Shown: one piece after another, positions 26,005-34,739 of the stretch
Numbering within the stretch: position 1 is the first letter of the stretch
How the letters are laid out: every line of letters starts with the position of its first letter
Origin: Rhodococcus pseudokoreensis
Lineage (GTDB): Bacteria; Actinomycetota; Actinomycetes; Mycobacteriales; Mycobacteriaceae
DNA length: 64,000 bases
Assembly (NCBI RefSeq): GCF_017068395.1
Contig: NZ_CP070619.1
Location: 7,316,001 to 7,380,000, forward strand
Direction: 5' to 3'
Notes under the pieces: model-generated
What the model saw: only the letters and a program-made list of their open reading frames with translations
Told to the model about the DNA's origin: nothing
Databases searched by the model: none
Translations under genes and position numbers: made by a program

Positions 26005-26743
26005 CGATCGCAGACCACACGGCGTCGGCCCGAACTTCCGGGGGAGCGTCGTCGAGCCAGCGTGGCCGCACCGGGCTTCCGCCGGGGCGCGGCGGTGTCG
26101 GAAGCGGTCCGGACACTGCGGCGTAGGCATCCGCGGCGGGCACCGGGACGCACGCATAGTCGAAGGACGACCGGGACGTCTCCGCGTGCGCGCCGTGCCT
26201 GCGTTGCAGAATCTCCTGTCCCTCGCGTCCGCGCAGCAGGAAGAACAGCAGCGGGTCGTCGTCGAGGACCCACGCGGCCTGATACAGCACCGCGGCGGCG
26301 TGGCGACACGGCACGTCCCACTCCTCGCAGGTGCAGGTTGCGTCGGCGTCGAACATCGACGGAATCAGCGACACGTCGACGGCCGCGAGATCCTCGTCGA
26401 GTTCGCGGGGGAGCGTCCCGCTCGACAACTGGGCGACGTGACCGCTCCGCGACGCGAGGGTCGCGAGCACCTCGCCCCACTGGCGCTCGTCCAGCCGGTC
26501 CACCCGGATCCGCACGTGCAGGCTCTCGTCGTCGGTGTGCACGTCCGCGGAGACGAGCCCGGGCGCGAACGTGAGCGGACCGACCAGTCCGCCACGGGCA
26601 TAGGCGCGTCCGCGTTTCAGCGTGTCCGAGTCGAGCGCGGCCTGCTCGACGTCGTCGACCCAGCGTTGCGCCCACCAGGTCCTGCCGCGTGTGCGGCGGC
26701 CCTTCTGCACGGGGAAGGGGGGATGCGTGACGGCGTCGGTCAC
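25970..26743 (-). CDS. SWIM zinc-finger protein coupled to SNF2 helicase
   Basis: Protein of 257 residues. The SWIM motif CxCx(n)CxH is complete: Cys137, Cys139, Cys146, His148 (CTCEEWDVPCRH). SWIM domains bind nucleic acid or protein partners. The GTG start overlaps the stop of the upstream SNF2 helicase gene by 4 bases (GTGA), so the two are translationally coupled and likely act together; this pairing recurs in actinomycetes. The N-terminus has an aromatic and basic segment (GRTWWAQRWVDDVEQ). The partner function is inferred from context only. Confidence 0.85.
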   Translation of the reverse strand: MTDAVTHPPFPVQKGRRTRGRTWWAQRWVDDVEQAALDSDTLKRGRAYARGGLVGPLTFAPGLVSADVHTDDESLHVRIRVDRLDERQWGEVLATLASRSGHVAQLSSGTLPRELDEDLAAVDVSLIPSMFDADATCTCEEWDVPCRHAAAVLYQAAWVLDDDPLLFFLLRGREGQEILQRRHGAHAETSRSSFDYACVPVPAADAYAAVSGPLPTPPRPGGSPVRPRWLDDAPPEVRADAVWSAIVTAISRYGDRV

Positions 26744-29541
26744 AGGTCACCTCCGAAGTCGTAGTCGGGGCTCAGGGCCACCAGCCGGGCGAGTTCGCCG
26801 TCGGTCAGCTCGGTGAAGGCGTCGGCGCCGTGCGCCAGGACCGAGTCGGCGAGTTGCCGCTTGGACCCGAGCATGGCGGCGATGCGTTCCTCGATGGTTC
26901 CCGCGGTGACGAGGCGGTGCACGACAACCGGGTGCGTCTGACCGATGCGGTACGCACGATCGGTGGCCTGATCTTCGACCGCCGGGTTCCACCAGCGGTC
27001 GAAGTGGACGACGTGATCGGCCCGGGTGAGGTTCAACCCGGTGCCTGCGGCCTTGAGGGACAGGATCAGGACGGGGATGTCGCCGTCCTGGAAGCGTTCG
27101 ACCAGGTCCTCCCGGGCCGCGACGGACGTGCCTCCGTGCAGGAACTCGCACGTCACTCCGCGCGTCGTCAGGTGCCGTCGCAGCAGTCGTCCCATCGTGG
27201 TGAAGTGGGTGAACACGAGGGAACGCCCGCCCTCCGACAGATTGGTGTCGATCAGCTCGTCGAGCAGACCGATCTTGTGGGAACGGCCGGTGAGCGCGGC
27301 ATGTTCCTGGCCGAGGTACTGGGCGGGGTGATTACAGATCTGCTTCAGACCGGTCAGCAGCGACACGATGCTGCCGCGCCGCCCGATGCCCTCGCTCGTC
27401 TCGATCCGTTCCATGGCTTCGCGGACGAGCGCCTCGTACATGCCGGCCTGCTCGGGGGTGAGAGTGACGTCGAGGTCGATCTCGGTCTTCGGTGGAAGTT
27501 CGGGGGCGATCCCCGGATCGGACTTCCTGCGCCGGAGGACGAACGGCGAGATCAATGCCGCCAACTCCGCCGCGCGGTCGGGCCCGTCCTCGTCGGCCGA
27601 GCCGTCGTAGCGGCGGCGGAACTGCGCGTACGGGCCGAGGAGACCCGGGGTGACGCCGTCGAGGATCGACCAGAGGTCGCTCAGCCGGTTCTCCACCGGT
27701 GTGCCGGTGAGGGCGACGCGCGCCTGTCCCGGAATGGTCCGCAGCGCCCGCGTCACGGCAGCGGCCCGGTTCTTCAGATGCTGCGCCTCGTCCGCGACGA
27801 CCAGACCCCACGCGGTGCCGGCGAGAACTTCGCCGTCGAGCCGCATCGTCGCGTACGTGGTGAGGACGACGGTGTCGCTGGCGTCCGCGACCGTTTCACC
27901 GGGAGGCCGGCGCTTCGGGCCGTGGTGGACGAGGACACCGGTGCCCGGTGCGAAACGTTCGATCTCCCGCCGCCAGTTCCCCAGCAGGGACGCGGGACAG
28001 ACCACCAGCGTGGGTCCTGCCGTGTCCGGGTTCTGCTGCCGGTGCAGGTGAAGCGCGATGAGGGTCAACGTCTTTCCCAGGCCCATGTCGTCGGCGAGGC
28101 AGGCGCCCAGGCCCCGCGACGTGAGCCCGGCGAGCCAGCGGAAGCCGGTCAGCTGGTAGTCCCGCAACTGCGCGCGCAGGGCTGTCGGCGCCGGCACGGC
28201 CTCCGGATCCCCGGCGGACAACTCCCGCGCCACGGCCGCGGCCGCCCCGTAGGAATCGACGCGGACGTCGTCGTCGCCGCGCCTGGCCCGGCCGGTCAGC
28301 GAGGCCCGCAGCGCCTCGACGGCCGTCATCGTTCCGGTCCGCCTCTGAAGTGTCTTTCGTATTGTGTCGGAGTCCGCGACGACGTACCGGTTGCGGAGTT
28401 TCACGACTGGCCGCTTCGCCGACACGAGCGCTTCCATCTCTTCCCGCGTGAGTACGTCTTCGCCCACCGCGACGCGCCAGGCGAAGTCGAAGGCACGGTC
28501 GCCGCCGAAAGCGGCTGCGCCCTCGCGGGATCCGGGGTCGCCGAGGATGATGCGGGTCGAGGTCTGGGCGACGAGTTCGCGCGGCCAATGGATCTGGACG
28601 CCCCGCTCGCGCAACCGACGGCCGGCGTCCCCGGCGAGGGAGGCCAGGTCGTCGTCCTCGAGACGGATGCGGTGCGGCGCTTCCGCCCGCAGCAGATCTT
28701 CGAGGGGCGCCCAGTCCTCGGCCGCGCGGCGGAGGGCGCCGAGAACCTCGATCCGCGGGTCGGCGGCAAACGCGGACTCGGCGAGCGTCGGATGCCGCCA
28801 CAGGTCGACGGCGTCGCACACCACTCCGGGCCGCGCGACACCGTGCACCTGGACCGTGGCGTCGAACTCGCTGTCCGAGAGATCGACCGCGCCGGGATCG
28901 ACGGGGTCGATCCGCAACGACAGCGCGATCGCCTCGGGCGCCTGGGCGTCCGCCCACGCGTGCAGTCCCGGGGAGGGTTCGGCATCCCAGGTCAGGTAGG
29001 GGCCCGCGTGGGCGGGCGAACCGAGTCGCGGGAGGGTGTCGACGACCGCGGTGAGGAAGTCGCGCAGGACGTCCACGGCGGCGGGGAGGCGGACTCCCTC
29101 GGCGGGCGGATCCCCGAGCGGGATGGCGCGGGCCTCCGGCGGGAGGGCGGCGGCCAGCAGACGCAGGTGTGATGCGTCCTCGTCGTCGAGGGTGCCGAGT
29201 CGCCAGACGTCGCGGCCGTGCGGTGTGACCGAGGGAAGAACCTTGCCCGCCCCGAGGTAGCCGAGGGCGGTGCGGGCGGAGGCGGCCCAGAACGTGACCG
29301 ATCGATGCGTTGTGTCGCCGGGTGCCAGCGAGAGCAGCATCGGCAAGGCGTCGGCGAGGGAAACATTCTGCGTCGGAACGCTGTTCACAGCTTCCCCGGT
29401 GAAGATCCCGGTGCGGGAATCGGTATTCGGTGGCTGCGGTCCGTCCGGTGAATCGCTCCAGAACACCAGGCGGGAGTCGCGGGGAGGGTCGGCGGAGACG
29501 AATGTGGCCGCGCAGCCGGCGAGGGTGGGCTCTGCTGTCAC
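26740..29541 (-). CDS. SNF2/Swi2-family DNA translocase (HelZ-like)
   Basis: Large ATPase of 933 residues. An N-terminal region of about 470 residues of the SNF2-associated type precedes a full SNF2 motor. Motif I is MGLGKT with Lys490, motif II is DEAQ at 584-587, motif III is ALTGTPVENRLSDLW, and motif VI is in TDRAYRIGQTHPVVVHRLV. Such enzymes remodel protein-DNA complexes; an M. tuberculosis counterpart is Rv2101. The frame is open to 29913, but the GTG at 29541 is chosen because AAAGG lies 7 bases upstream and the extension is arginine/proline-rich. It is coupled to the SWIM gene and divergent from a TetR gene. Confidence 0.9.
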   Translation of the reverse strand: MTAEPTLAGCAATFVSADPPRDSRLVFWSDSPDGPQPPNTDSRTGIFTGEAVNSVPTQNVSLADALPMLLSLAPGDTTHRSVTFWAASARTALGYLGAGKVLPSVTPHGRDVWRLGTLDDEDASHLRLLAAALPPEARAIPLGDPPAEGVRLPAAVDVLRDFLTAVVDTLPRLGSPAHAGPYLTWDAEPSPGLHAWADAQAPEAIALSLRIDPVDPGAVDLSDSEFDATVQVHGVARPGVVCDAVDLWRHPTLAESAFAADPRIEVLGALRRAAEDWAPLEDLLRAEAPHRIRLEDDDLASLAGDAGRRLRERGVQIHWPRELVAQTSTRIILGDPGSREGAAAFGGDRAFDFAWRVAVGEDVLTREEMEALVSAKRPVVKLRNRYVVADSDTIRKTLQRRTGTMTAVEALRASLTGRARRGDDDVRVDSYGAAAAVARELSAGDPEAVPAPTALRAQLRDYQLTGFRWLAGLTSRGLGACLADDMGLGKTLTLIALHLHRQQNPDTAGPTLVVCPASLLGNWRREIERFAPGTGVLVHHGPKRRPPGETVADASDTVVLTTYATMRLDGEVLAGTAWGLVVADEAQHLKNRAAAVTRALRTIPGQARVALTGTPVENRLSDLWSILDGVTPGLLGPYAQFRRRYDGSADEDGPDRAAELAALISPFVLRRRKSDPGIAPELPPKTEIDLDVTLTPEQAGMYEALVREAMERIETSEGIGRRGSIVSLLTGLKQICNHPAQYLGQEHAALTGRSHKIGLLDELIDTNLSEGGRSLVFTHFTTMGRLLRRHLTTRGVTCEFLHGGTSVAAREDLVERFQDGDIPVLILSLKAAGTGLNLTRADHVVHFDRWWNPAVEDQATDRAYRIGQTHPVVVHRLVTAGTIEERIAAMLGSKRQLADSVLAHGADAFTELTDGELARLVALSPDYDFGGDL

Positions 29542-29566
29542 TACTGCGCCTTTCGCCGGGTTTATG

Positions 29567-29577
29567 GTACGCCGTAC
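29567..29577. promoter_or_regulatory. Palindrome between SNF2 and TetR genes, operator candidate
   Basis: GTACGCCGTAC is a palindrome with 5-bp arms and a one-base centre. On the minus strand it overlaps a TACCAT hexamer that could be the -10 of the SNF2-SWIM operon. Its place between the two divergent genes suggests a TetR binding site. Confidence 0.45.
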
Positions 29578-29630
29578 GTCAACGAGGCGGCGCGCGGAAT
29601 TGTTCCCGGGCGCCGTGGGAAGATCTCGGC

Positions 29631-30413
29631 ATGGGTAGAAGCGCGACACCGGAGGGCGACCCCGCCCGCACCATGGAGTTGCTGTGGGGTGGCGGCAGCG
29701 TGCCGATCTCGCGTCCCCGCAACGGCAAACCCGGCCTGACGCTCGACCGGATCGTCGATGCTGCCGTCTCCGTCGCGGATGCGGAAGGGCTGGACGCCGT
29801 CTCGATGCGCCGGCTCGCAGCCGAACTCGGCGTCGGCGCGATGTCGCTGTACACGCACGTTCCCGGGAAGGCGGAACTGGTGGAGGTGATGCTCGATCGC
29901 GTGCTGTCCACACTCGAACCGGGTGACGACACCGACGCGGGGTGGCGGGAGCGACTCACCGCCGCCGCGCACGACTACTTCCAACTGCTGTGCGCGCACC
30001 CGTGGATGCTCGGAGTCGTCGCGCTGAGCAGGCCGGTCCTCGGGCCCGGCGGGATGGCCAAGTACGAGCGGGAACTGCGCGCGGTCGAGGGGCTGGGACT
30101 GCCGGACCTCGACATGGACTCCGTCGCCACACTCCTCGACAGTTTCGTCGCGGGCGCGGCGCGGGCGGCGGTGGACGCGGCCGCGCTCGCCGCCCGGGGT
30201 GAGGCGGACAGCGAGTGGTGGCAGAGCGTCGCGCCGCACTTCGAGAAAGTCTTCGACCGCGAGCGGTTTCCGCTCGCCGCCCGTGTCGGGGCCACCGCGG
30301 GGGAACACCACAACGCCGCGTTCTCGTCCGCCCACGCCTTCGAATTCGGGCTCGCCCGGCTACTCGACGGAGTCGGCGCCCTCATCGTCGGCGGCGGAAC
30401 CGGCGGGGATTAG
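29631..30413 (+). CDS. TetR-family transcriptional regulator
   Basis: Repressor-type protein of 260 residues. The helix-turn-helix lies at about residues 40-90 (LTLDRIVDAAVSVADAEGLD, then VSMRRLAAELGVGAMSLYTHV). The C-terminal part resembles the TetR_C ligand-binding class common in actinomycetes, often linked to drug efflux. The ATG is chosen because GGGAAG lies about 8 bases upstream. It is divergent from the SNF2-SWIM operon across 89 bases that hold a palindrome, so it may control that operon and itself. Its last 54 bases overlap the convergent cyclase gene. Confidence 0.85.
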   Translation: MGRSATPEGDPARTMELLWGGGSVPISRPRNGKPGLTLDRIVDAAVSVADAEGLDAVSMRRLAAELGVGAMSLYTHVPGKAELVEVMLDRVLSTLEPGDDTDAGWRERLTAAAHDYFQLLCAHPWMLGVVALSRPVLGPGGMAKYERELRAVEGLGLPDLDMDSVATLLDSFVAGAARAAVDAAALAARGEADSEWWQSVAPHFEKVFDRERFPLAARVGATAGEHHNAAFSSAHAFEFGLARLLDGVGALIVGGGTGGD

Positions 30414-31961
30414 TTCGGCGGGAACGGCCAGCGTGGTCGGCTCCAGACGTCCGCGCAGGGTGACGGTGTCGGTGCATTGCCACCGCGCGCCTTCGTCCTC
30501 GGACGCCGCGTCGATCGCCCGCTCGGACGCGACGACGTGCCCGGGAACATTCTTGGCGAGTTCGGACAACCGCGCGGCCTCGTTGACCGGATCGCCGATC
30601 ACCGTGTACTCGAAACGTTCGTGGGCGCCGATGTTTCCGGCCACGGCGCGACCGGCCGCCACCCCGATTCCCGCATCGCATTCCGGTACCTCGGCGGTGA
30701 GCCGTTCGCGCAGGACCCGAGCGGCGGACAGAGCCGCACCGGTGTGGTCGTCGAGCGCCACCGGTGCCCCGAAGATGGCCAGTGCGGCGTCGCCCTCGAA
30801 CTTGTTGACGAACCCGCCCCGCCGGTCGACTTCGTCGACGACCACGTTGAAGAACCGGTTGAGCAGATCCACGACCTCGGCCGGAGACCGGGTGGCCGCG
30901 ATCGTGGTGGACCCGATGATGTCGACGAACAGCACCGCCACGTCGCGTTCCTCCCCGCCGAGTTCGGGGTTGTGCCGAAGCGCCTGCGACGCCACGTCCT
31001 GCCCGACGTGACGCCCGAAGAGGTCGCGGATCCGCTCCCGTTCGCGCAGTCCCTCGACCATCCGGTTGAAGCCGGTCTGCAGCGCGCCGAGTTCGGTGCC
31101 GTCGTACACGACGACCTCGGCATCGAGATCGCCGTCTGCCACCTTCGCCATGCCCTGCGCCACCGAGCGGATGGGCGCCTCGGTGGCGCGCACACTGATC
31201 ACCACCAGCAGTAGACCGAACAGCAGGATCACACCGCCGAGCGCGAGTATCGACACCGCGAGGCTGGTCGGGCTCGCCGGGCGGATGAAACTGAAGATGG
31301 CGATGAGCATCAGGCCCAGCACGGGAACGCCCGTCCCGAGGATCCACGCCAGCGCCGTCCTGCCGGTGATGCCGAGCGTGCGGCGGGGTTGCGGTCCGCC
31401 GGATCCGAGTGCGCGGGCGGCGATGGGCCGGAGCGCGAACTCCGTCAGCAGGTAGCAGAACGCGCAGACGGTGATGCCGGCCATCGCGATCGTGAACGCG
31501 ACCTTCGGGATGGTCTGGGGATCGATGAGGCCGTACAGCGTCGTGAAGAAGACCAACCCGATGCCCCACAGCGCCGCCTGGACCCGGGTCAGGCGCCACG
31601 GGGCGCGGAACGCCGCCGACCGGTCGTGGTCGGTGGGCACGTCGTCCTCCGTCGCCCATCGCAGATCCGACACCAGTCGCTTGGTGCCCCACGTCACGCC
31701 GATCAGCACGGCGCACAGCACGAACACCGGCACCGCGATGAAGTTGGCGATCGCGAACTCGCTCGCCCACACACTCGGCCCGGGCACGACGACGCTGATG
31801 AGCAGGCAGGTGATCACCGCACCGACGAGATTGGTGAACACCAGTGGCGCAGTCAGCAGCAACTGGACACGGATGCGGCGCCTGCGGGGACTCTCGTCCG
31901 GCGATCCCAGCAACCACGACCCCAGTGGGGCGACGGATCGGCGAGGGCTGCGCATAGTCAT
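30360..31961 (-). CDS. Class III adenylyl cyclase with six membrane helices and HAMP domain
   Basis: Membrane cyclase of 533 residues that makes cAMP from ATP. About six N-terminal membrane helices (residues 30-260) lead into a HAMP linker (about 255-310) and a cytoplasmic catalytic domain. Catalytic metals are bound by Asp347 (LFVDIIGST) and Asp391. The adenine-specifying pair is Lys387 and Asp457, and the transition-state residues are Asn460 and Arg464 (NEAAR). The set is complete, so an active homodimeric adenylyl cyclase is expected. The layout matches M. tuberculosis Rv1318c-Rv1320c, which sit at the same place before nucS. The 3' end overlaps the TetR gene by 54 bases. Confidence 0.92.
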   Translation of the reverse strand: MTMRSPRRSVAPLGSWLLGSPDESPRRRRIRVQLLLTAPLVFTNLVGAVITCLLISVVVPGPSVWASEFAIANFIAVPVFVLCAVLIGVTWGTKRLVSDLRWATEDDVPTDHDRSAAFRAPWRLTRVQAALWGIGLVFFTTLYGLIDPQTIPKVAFTIAMAGITVCAFCYLLTEFALRPIAARALGSGGPQPRRTLGITGRTALAWILGTGVPVLGLMLIAIFSFIRPASPTSLAVSILALGGVILLFGLLLVVISVRATEAPIRSVAQGMAKVADGDLDAEVVVYDGTELGALQTGFNRMVEGLRERERIRDLFGRHVGQDVASQALRHNPELGGEERDVAVLFVDIIGSTTIAATRSPAEVVDLLNRFFNVVVDEVDRRGGFVNKFEGDAALAIFGAPVALDDHTGAALSAARVLRERLTAEVPECDAGIGVAAGRAVAGNIGAHERFEYTVIGDPVNEAARLSELAKNVPGHVVASERAIDAASEDEGARWQCTDTVTLRGRLEPTTLAVPAELIPAGSAADDEGADSVE

Positions 31962-31985
31962 TCGAGACTAGTCGGCACGATCCCT

Positions 31986-31991
31986 TAGGGT
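31986..31991 (+). promoter_or_regulatory. Leaderless -10 for nucS
   Basis: TAGGGT, then 6 bases, then the GTG at 31998. Confidence 0.5.
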
Positions 31992-31997
31992 GGGCGG

Positions 31998-32672
31998 GTG
32001 CGCCTAGTGATTGCCAGATGCCGAGTCGACTACGTAGGCCGTTTGACGGCACATCTGCCCACCGCTCGTCGCCTGTTGTTGATCAAGGCCGACGGTTCCG
32101 TGAGCATCCATGCCGACGACCGCGCCTATAAGCCCCTGAACTGGATGAGCCCGCCCTGCTGGCTCGTCGAAGACTCCGTCGAGGACGCCGAAGCCCTGTG
32201 GGTGGTGACCAACAAGGCCGGTGAGGAACTGCGGATCACCATCGAGGAGATCGAGCACGACTCCCGTCACGAACTCGGGGTCGACCCCGGGCTCGTGAAG
32301 GACGGTGTCGAAGCTCACCTGCAGGAGTTGCTCGCCGAACACGTGGAAACGCTCGGCAACGGCTACACATTGGTCCGGCGTGAGTACATGACCGCAATCG
32401 GTCCCGTCGACCTGCTGTGCCGGAACGCCGACGGAGCGTCCGTCGCCGTGGAGATCAAGCGCCGGGGCGACATCGACGGTGTCGAGCAACTCACGCGGTA
32501 CCTCGAACTGCTCAACCGCGATCCGCTGCTCGCGCCGGTGAGTGGCGTCTTCGCCGCCCAGCAGATCAAGCCGCAGGCCAAAACCCTTGCCACCGACCGC
32601 GGAATCCGGTGTCTGGTGCTCGACTACGAAGCGCTGCGCGGCACCGAGAGCACCGAGTTCCGGCTCTTCTGA
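31998..32672 (+). CDS. nucS: Mismatch-specific endonuclease NucS/EndoMS
   Basis: Cuts both strands at mismatches and supplies the non-canonical mismatch repair of actinobacteria that lack MutS/MutL. It has 224 residues. An N-terminal DNA-binding beta domain is followed by a RecB-like nuclease domain with Asp138 (GPVDLL), Glu152 and Lys154 (VEIKRRGD). The C-terminus ends FRLF, similar to the LRLF sliding-clamp motif described for NucS. The GTG start has TAGGGT 6 bases upstream and no Shine-Dalgarno. Position matches M. tuberculosis Rv1321. Confidence 0.96.
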   Translation: MRLVIARCRVDYVGRLTAHLPTARRLLLIKADGSVSIHADDRAYKPLNWMSPPCWLVEDSVEDAEALWVVTNKAGEELRITIEEIEHDSRHELGVDPGLVKDGVEAHLQELLAEHVETLGNGYTLVRREYMTAIGPVDLLCRNADGASVAVEIKRRGDIDGVEQLTRYLELLNRDPLLAPVSGVFAAQQIKPQAKTLATDRGIRCLVLDYEALRGTESTEFRLF

Positions 32673-32676
32673 GGCC

Positions 32677-32682
32677 TAGGCT
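32677..32682 (+). promoter_or_regulatory. Leaderless -10 for the small zinc protein gene
   Basis: TAGGCT, then 6 bases, then the GTG at 32689; it lies just beyond the nucS stop. Confidence 0.5.
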
Positions 32683-32688
32683 GAACCC

Positions 32689-33015
32689 GTGCCCCGTCGT
32701 AAACCGCAGCGGAAGAACACACGCCGCAGCGCGCCCCCGGACAACTCCGAGGGCTCGCTGTTCGGTAGTGCGCTGATGCGTCAGGAATCCGGTCCCGCCG
32801 GCGACGCGGACGAGAGCTACATCGTCCGCACCATCCCCGGGGCCCGGGCGACCAAGTCGTACCGGTGCCCGGGCTGCGATCACGACATCCGGCCCGGTGT
32901 CGCCCACCTCGTCACCTGGCCCGCCGGATACGGCGGAGCCGAGGACCGGCGGCACTGGCACACCGGGTGCTGGTCGGGACGCAGCACCCGGGGCCTCACC
33001 CGCAGGTGGTCCTAG
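32689..33015 (+). CDS. Small zinc-ribbon-like protein next to nucS
   Basis: Protein of 108 residues, basic at both ends. A possible zinc site is formed by YRCPGCDHDIRPGVAHL and HWHTGCW (CxxC...H...HxxxC). Homologues in actinomycetes are often labelled ATP/GTP-binding, but no P-loop is visible, so that label is not supported. It lies 16 bases after nucS with its own -10-like element. Its stop TAG and the stop of the convergent coiled-coil gene share the four bases CTAG (33012-33015). Function unknown; nucleic-acid binding is a guess from charge and zinc ligands. Confidence 0.7.
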   Translation: MPRRKPQRKNTRRSAPPDNSEGSLFGSALMRQESGPAGDADESYIVRTIPGARATKSYRCPGCDHDIRPGVAHLVTWPAGYGGAEDRRHWHTGCWSGRSTRGLTRRWS

Positions 33016-34103
33016 CTTCCGGCCTTCACGGTCCGCTGACCCGCAGGCCGGTTCGCCTGGTTCTTCTCGACGGTGGACAGCACCGCGGTGTCCTCGTCCG
33101 AGTTGTCCGTCTCGTCCGCGGACTTCTTCACCGACTGGTTCGACCCTGACTCGGTCTTGCGGTCCGCTGCGCCGTTCGGTGCCGACTTGCTGCTCGGGTT
33201 CTCGTCCGGGTGCGTCTCGGACTTCGACGCCGCGCTGTCGGGCTGCGCGTCCAGGAGTTCGCTCTCCCGGTTGACCGACGCCAACATGGCGGGAACCGAG
33301 TCGAGCTGCCCCCGAATGCCCAAGAGCTGCGCCAGGATCCGGCCGCGGAGCACGCGAAGCTCCTCCGCGAGTTCCTTGGCGTGGGCGATCTTGCGCTCCG
33401 ACTGGTCGGTGGCCGCCTGCAGCCTGCGCTCCGCCTCGTGCGTGGCATCCGCGAGTCGACGATGCGCCTCGGCCTTGCTGGTGGCCTCGAGCTCGTTCAC
33501 CGCCGTGATCGTCTTCTGGCGGCGCTCGGACATCGAGAGGTCGAAGTCTTCCTGCACCTGCGAGCGACGCAGTTCGGCCTCGGCGGCGAGGCGGTCGCGC
33601 TCGGACTGCGCGGCCTCGACGATCTTCGCCGCCTCCGTGCGGGCCTTCGCCATGGTCTGCTCGTGCTGAATCTCGAGCGCGCTGCGGCGGTCTTCGAGTT
33701 CCGCGACCAGCGACTCGTACTGGCCGCGGAGCTGCGCGCCTTCCTGCTCGGCGACGGAGATCGTCTCGGCGGCGTCGGCCTCGGCCTTCGCGCGCACCTC
33801 GGACGCCTCGTCCGACGCGAGCCGGAGCATGCGCGAGATGCGGTCGCTCATTCCCTCCGCGGTGGTCGGCGGAACCGACAGGCGGTCGACGTCCTTGCGG
33901 AGATCGTCGATCTCGTCCCGCGCGTCGTCGAGTTGCTTGGCGAGGTCCCGCGCCTGCGCCGCCGCGGCGTCGCGGTCGGCGGCAGTGACGCGGAGCTCGG
34001 CGTCGAATCGCTCGAAGTAGTTGCGTACCTCGTCCCGGTCGAATCCCTTACGCACGGTGGAGAAGGGAAGGGGGATCGAACCACGGTCCTGCTCGTTTAC
34101 CAT
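33012..34103 (-). CDS. DivIVA/Wag31-like coiled-coil protein
   Basis: Protein of 363 residues. The N-terminal segment FSTVRKGFDRDEVRNYFERFD is like the lipid-binding DivIVA domain. A very long coiled coil (about 35-275) rich in Ala, Glu, Arg and Gln follows, then a disordered tail (about 285-363) rich in Ser, Asp, Glu and Asn. DivIVA proteins mark curved membrane and recruit cell-wall synthesis. This is not the main wag31, which lies by ftsZ in this group. The ATG at 34103 is preferred to a TTG at 34112 because TAGATT precedes it by 7 bases. The last bases share CTAG with the zinc-protein gene. Confidence 0.8.
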   Translation of the reverse strand: MVNEQDRGSIPLPFSTVRKGFDRDEVRNYFERFDAELRVTAADRDAAAAQARDLAKQLDDARDEIDDLRKDVDRLSVPPTTAEGMSDRISRMLRLASDEASEVRAKAEADAAETISVAEQEGAQLRGQYESLVAELEDRRSALEIQHEQTMAKARTEAAKIVEAAQSERDRLAAEAELRRSQVQEDFDLSMSERRQKTITAVNELEATSKAEAHRRLADATHEAERRLQAATDQSERKIAHAKELAEELRVLRGRILAQLLGIRGQLDSVPAMLASVNRESELLDAQPDSAASKSETHPDENPSSKSAPNGAADRKTESGSNQSVKKSADETDNSDEDTAVLSTVEKNQANRPAGQRTVKAGS

Positions 34104-34110
34104 GGCCGCC

Positions 34111-34116
34111 AATCTA
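34111..34116 (-). promoter_or_regulatory. Leaderless -10 for the DivIVA-like gene
   Basis: On the minus strand TAGATT is followed by 7 bases and then the ATG ending at 34103. Confidence 0.45.
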
Positions 34117-34171
34117 CCTGGGCAAAGTAGAACTTGTCTCTGCGCCTGGTACCCGGCGGCCGGTCACAGCT

Positions 34172-34645
34172 CTAGTGGGTCGCCGACGGCTCGACCAGCT
34201 CGACGAGAACTCCGCCCGCGTCCTTCGGGTGGACGAAGTTGATGCGCGAATCGGCGGTTCCGCGGCGGGGTGCGTCGTACAGCAGCCGGACGCCGCGCTC
34301 GCGCAACTGGGCGGAGATGGCGTCGATGTCGGTGACGCGGTACGCCAGCTGCTGGAGACCGGGACCGCTGCGATCGATGAACTTGGCGATGGTCGAGTTC
34401 TCGTTCAACGGCGCGAGGAGCTGCAGTGCGGTGCTGCCCGCGGGAGCGCCGACGACGCTCAGCATCGCTTCGCGCACGCCCTGCTCCTCGTTCACCTCTT
34501 CGTGTGTCGACACCATGCCGAGGTGCTCGGAGTACCACGCGATGGCAGCGTCGAGGTCGGGAACGGCGATGCCGACGTGGTCGATGGCGGTCACCAGATC
34601 CGAGGACAGCGGCGACGTGGACTGGGTGGGGGAGGACTGTGTCAT
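34172..34645 (-). CDS. mce: Methylmalonyl-CoA epimerase, QQ variant
   Basis: Interconverts the 2R and 2S forms of methylmalonyl-CoA in propionate and odd-chain fat metabolism. It has 157 residues in the vicinal-oxygen-chelate fold. Expected metal ligands His23 (IDHVGIAV), Gln75 (ALQLLAP) and Glu149 (VLVELVEP) are present. The usual HHIA segment that gives the second His is QQLAYRV here (Gln98-Gln99), as recalled for mycobacterial Rv1322A. It probably still binds metal with an altered ligand set. A TAACGT -10 lies 7 bases before the ATG. Divergent from a thiolase gene. Confidence 0.88.
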   Translation of the reverse strand: MTQSSPTQSTSPLSSDLVTAIDHVGIAVPDLDAAIAWYSEHLGMVSTHEEVNEEQGVREAMLSVVGAPAGSTALQLLAPLNENSTIAKFIDRSGPGLQQLAYRVTDIDAISAQLRERGVRLLYDAPRRGTADSRINFVHPKDAGGVLVELVEPSATH

Positions 34646-34652
34646 GGTCCCG

Positions 34653-34658
34653 ACGTTA
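34653..34658 (-). promoter_or_regulatory. Leaderless -10 for the epimerase gene
   Basis: On the minus strand TAACGT is followed by 7 bases and then the ATG ending at 34645. Confidence 0.45.
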
Positions 34659-34739
34659 GCGCTACCGTTTCGGTAGTTCTCGTCGGGATGTGACTTCCGT
34701 CGCCCGGCACCCGCCCATTCGTCTCACGCGGAGGAAATC

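Noticed and set aside
29542..29913. Longer SNF2 helicase start upstream of 29541
   Set aside because: The extension is Arg/Pro-rich, crosses the palindrome and the TetR start region, and lacks a ribosome binding site.
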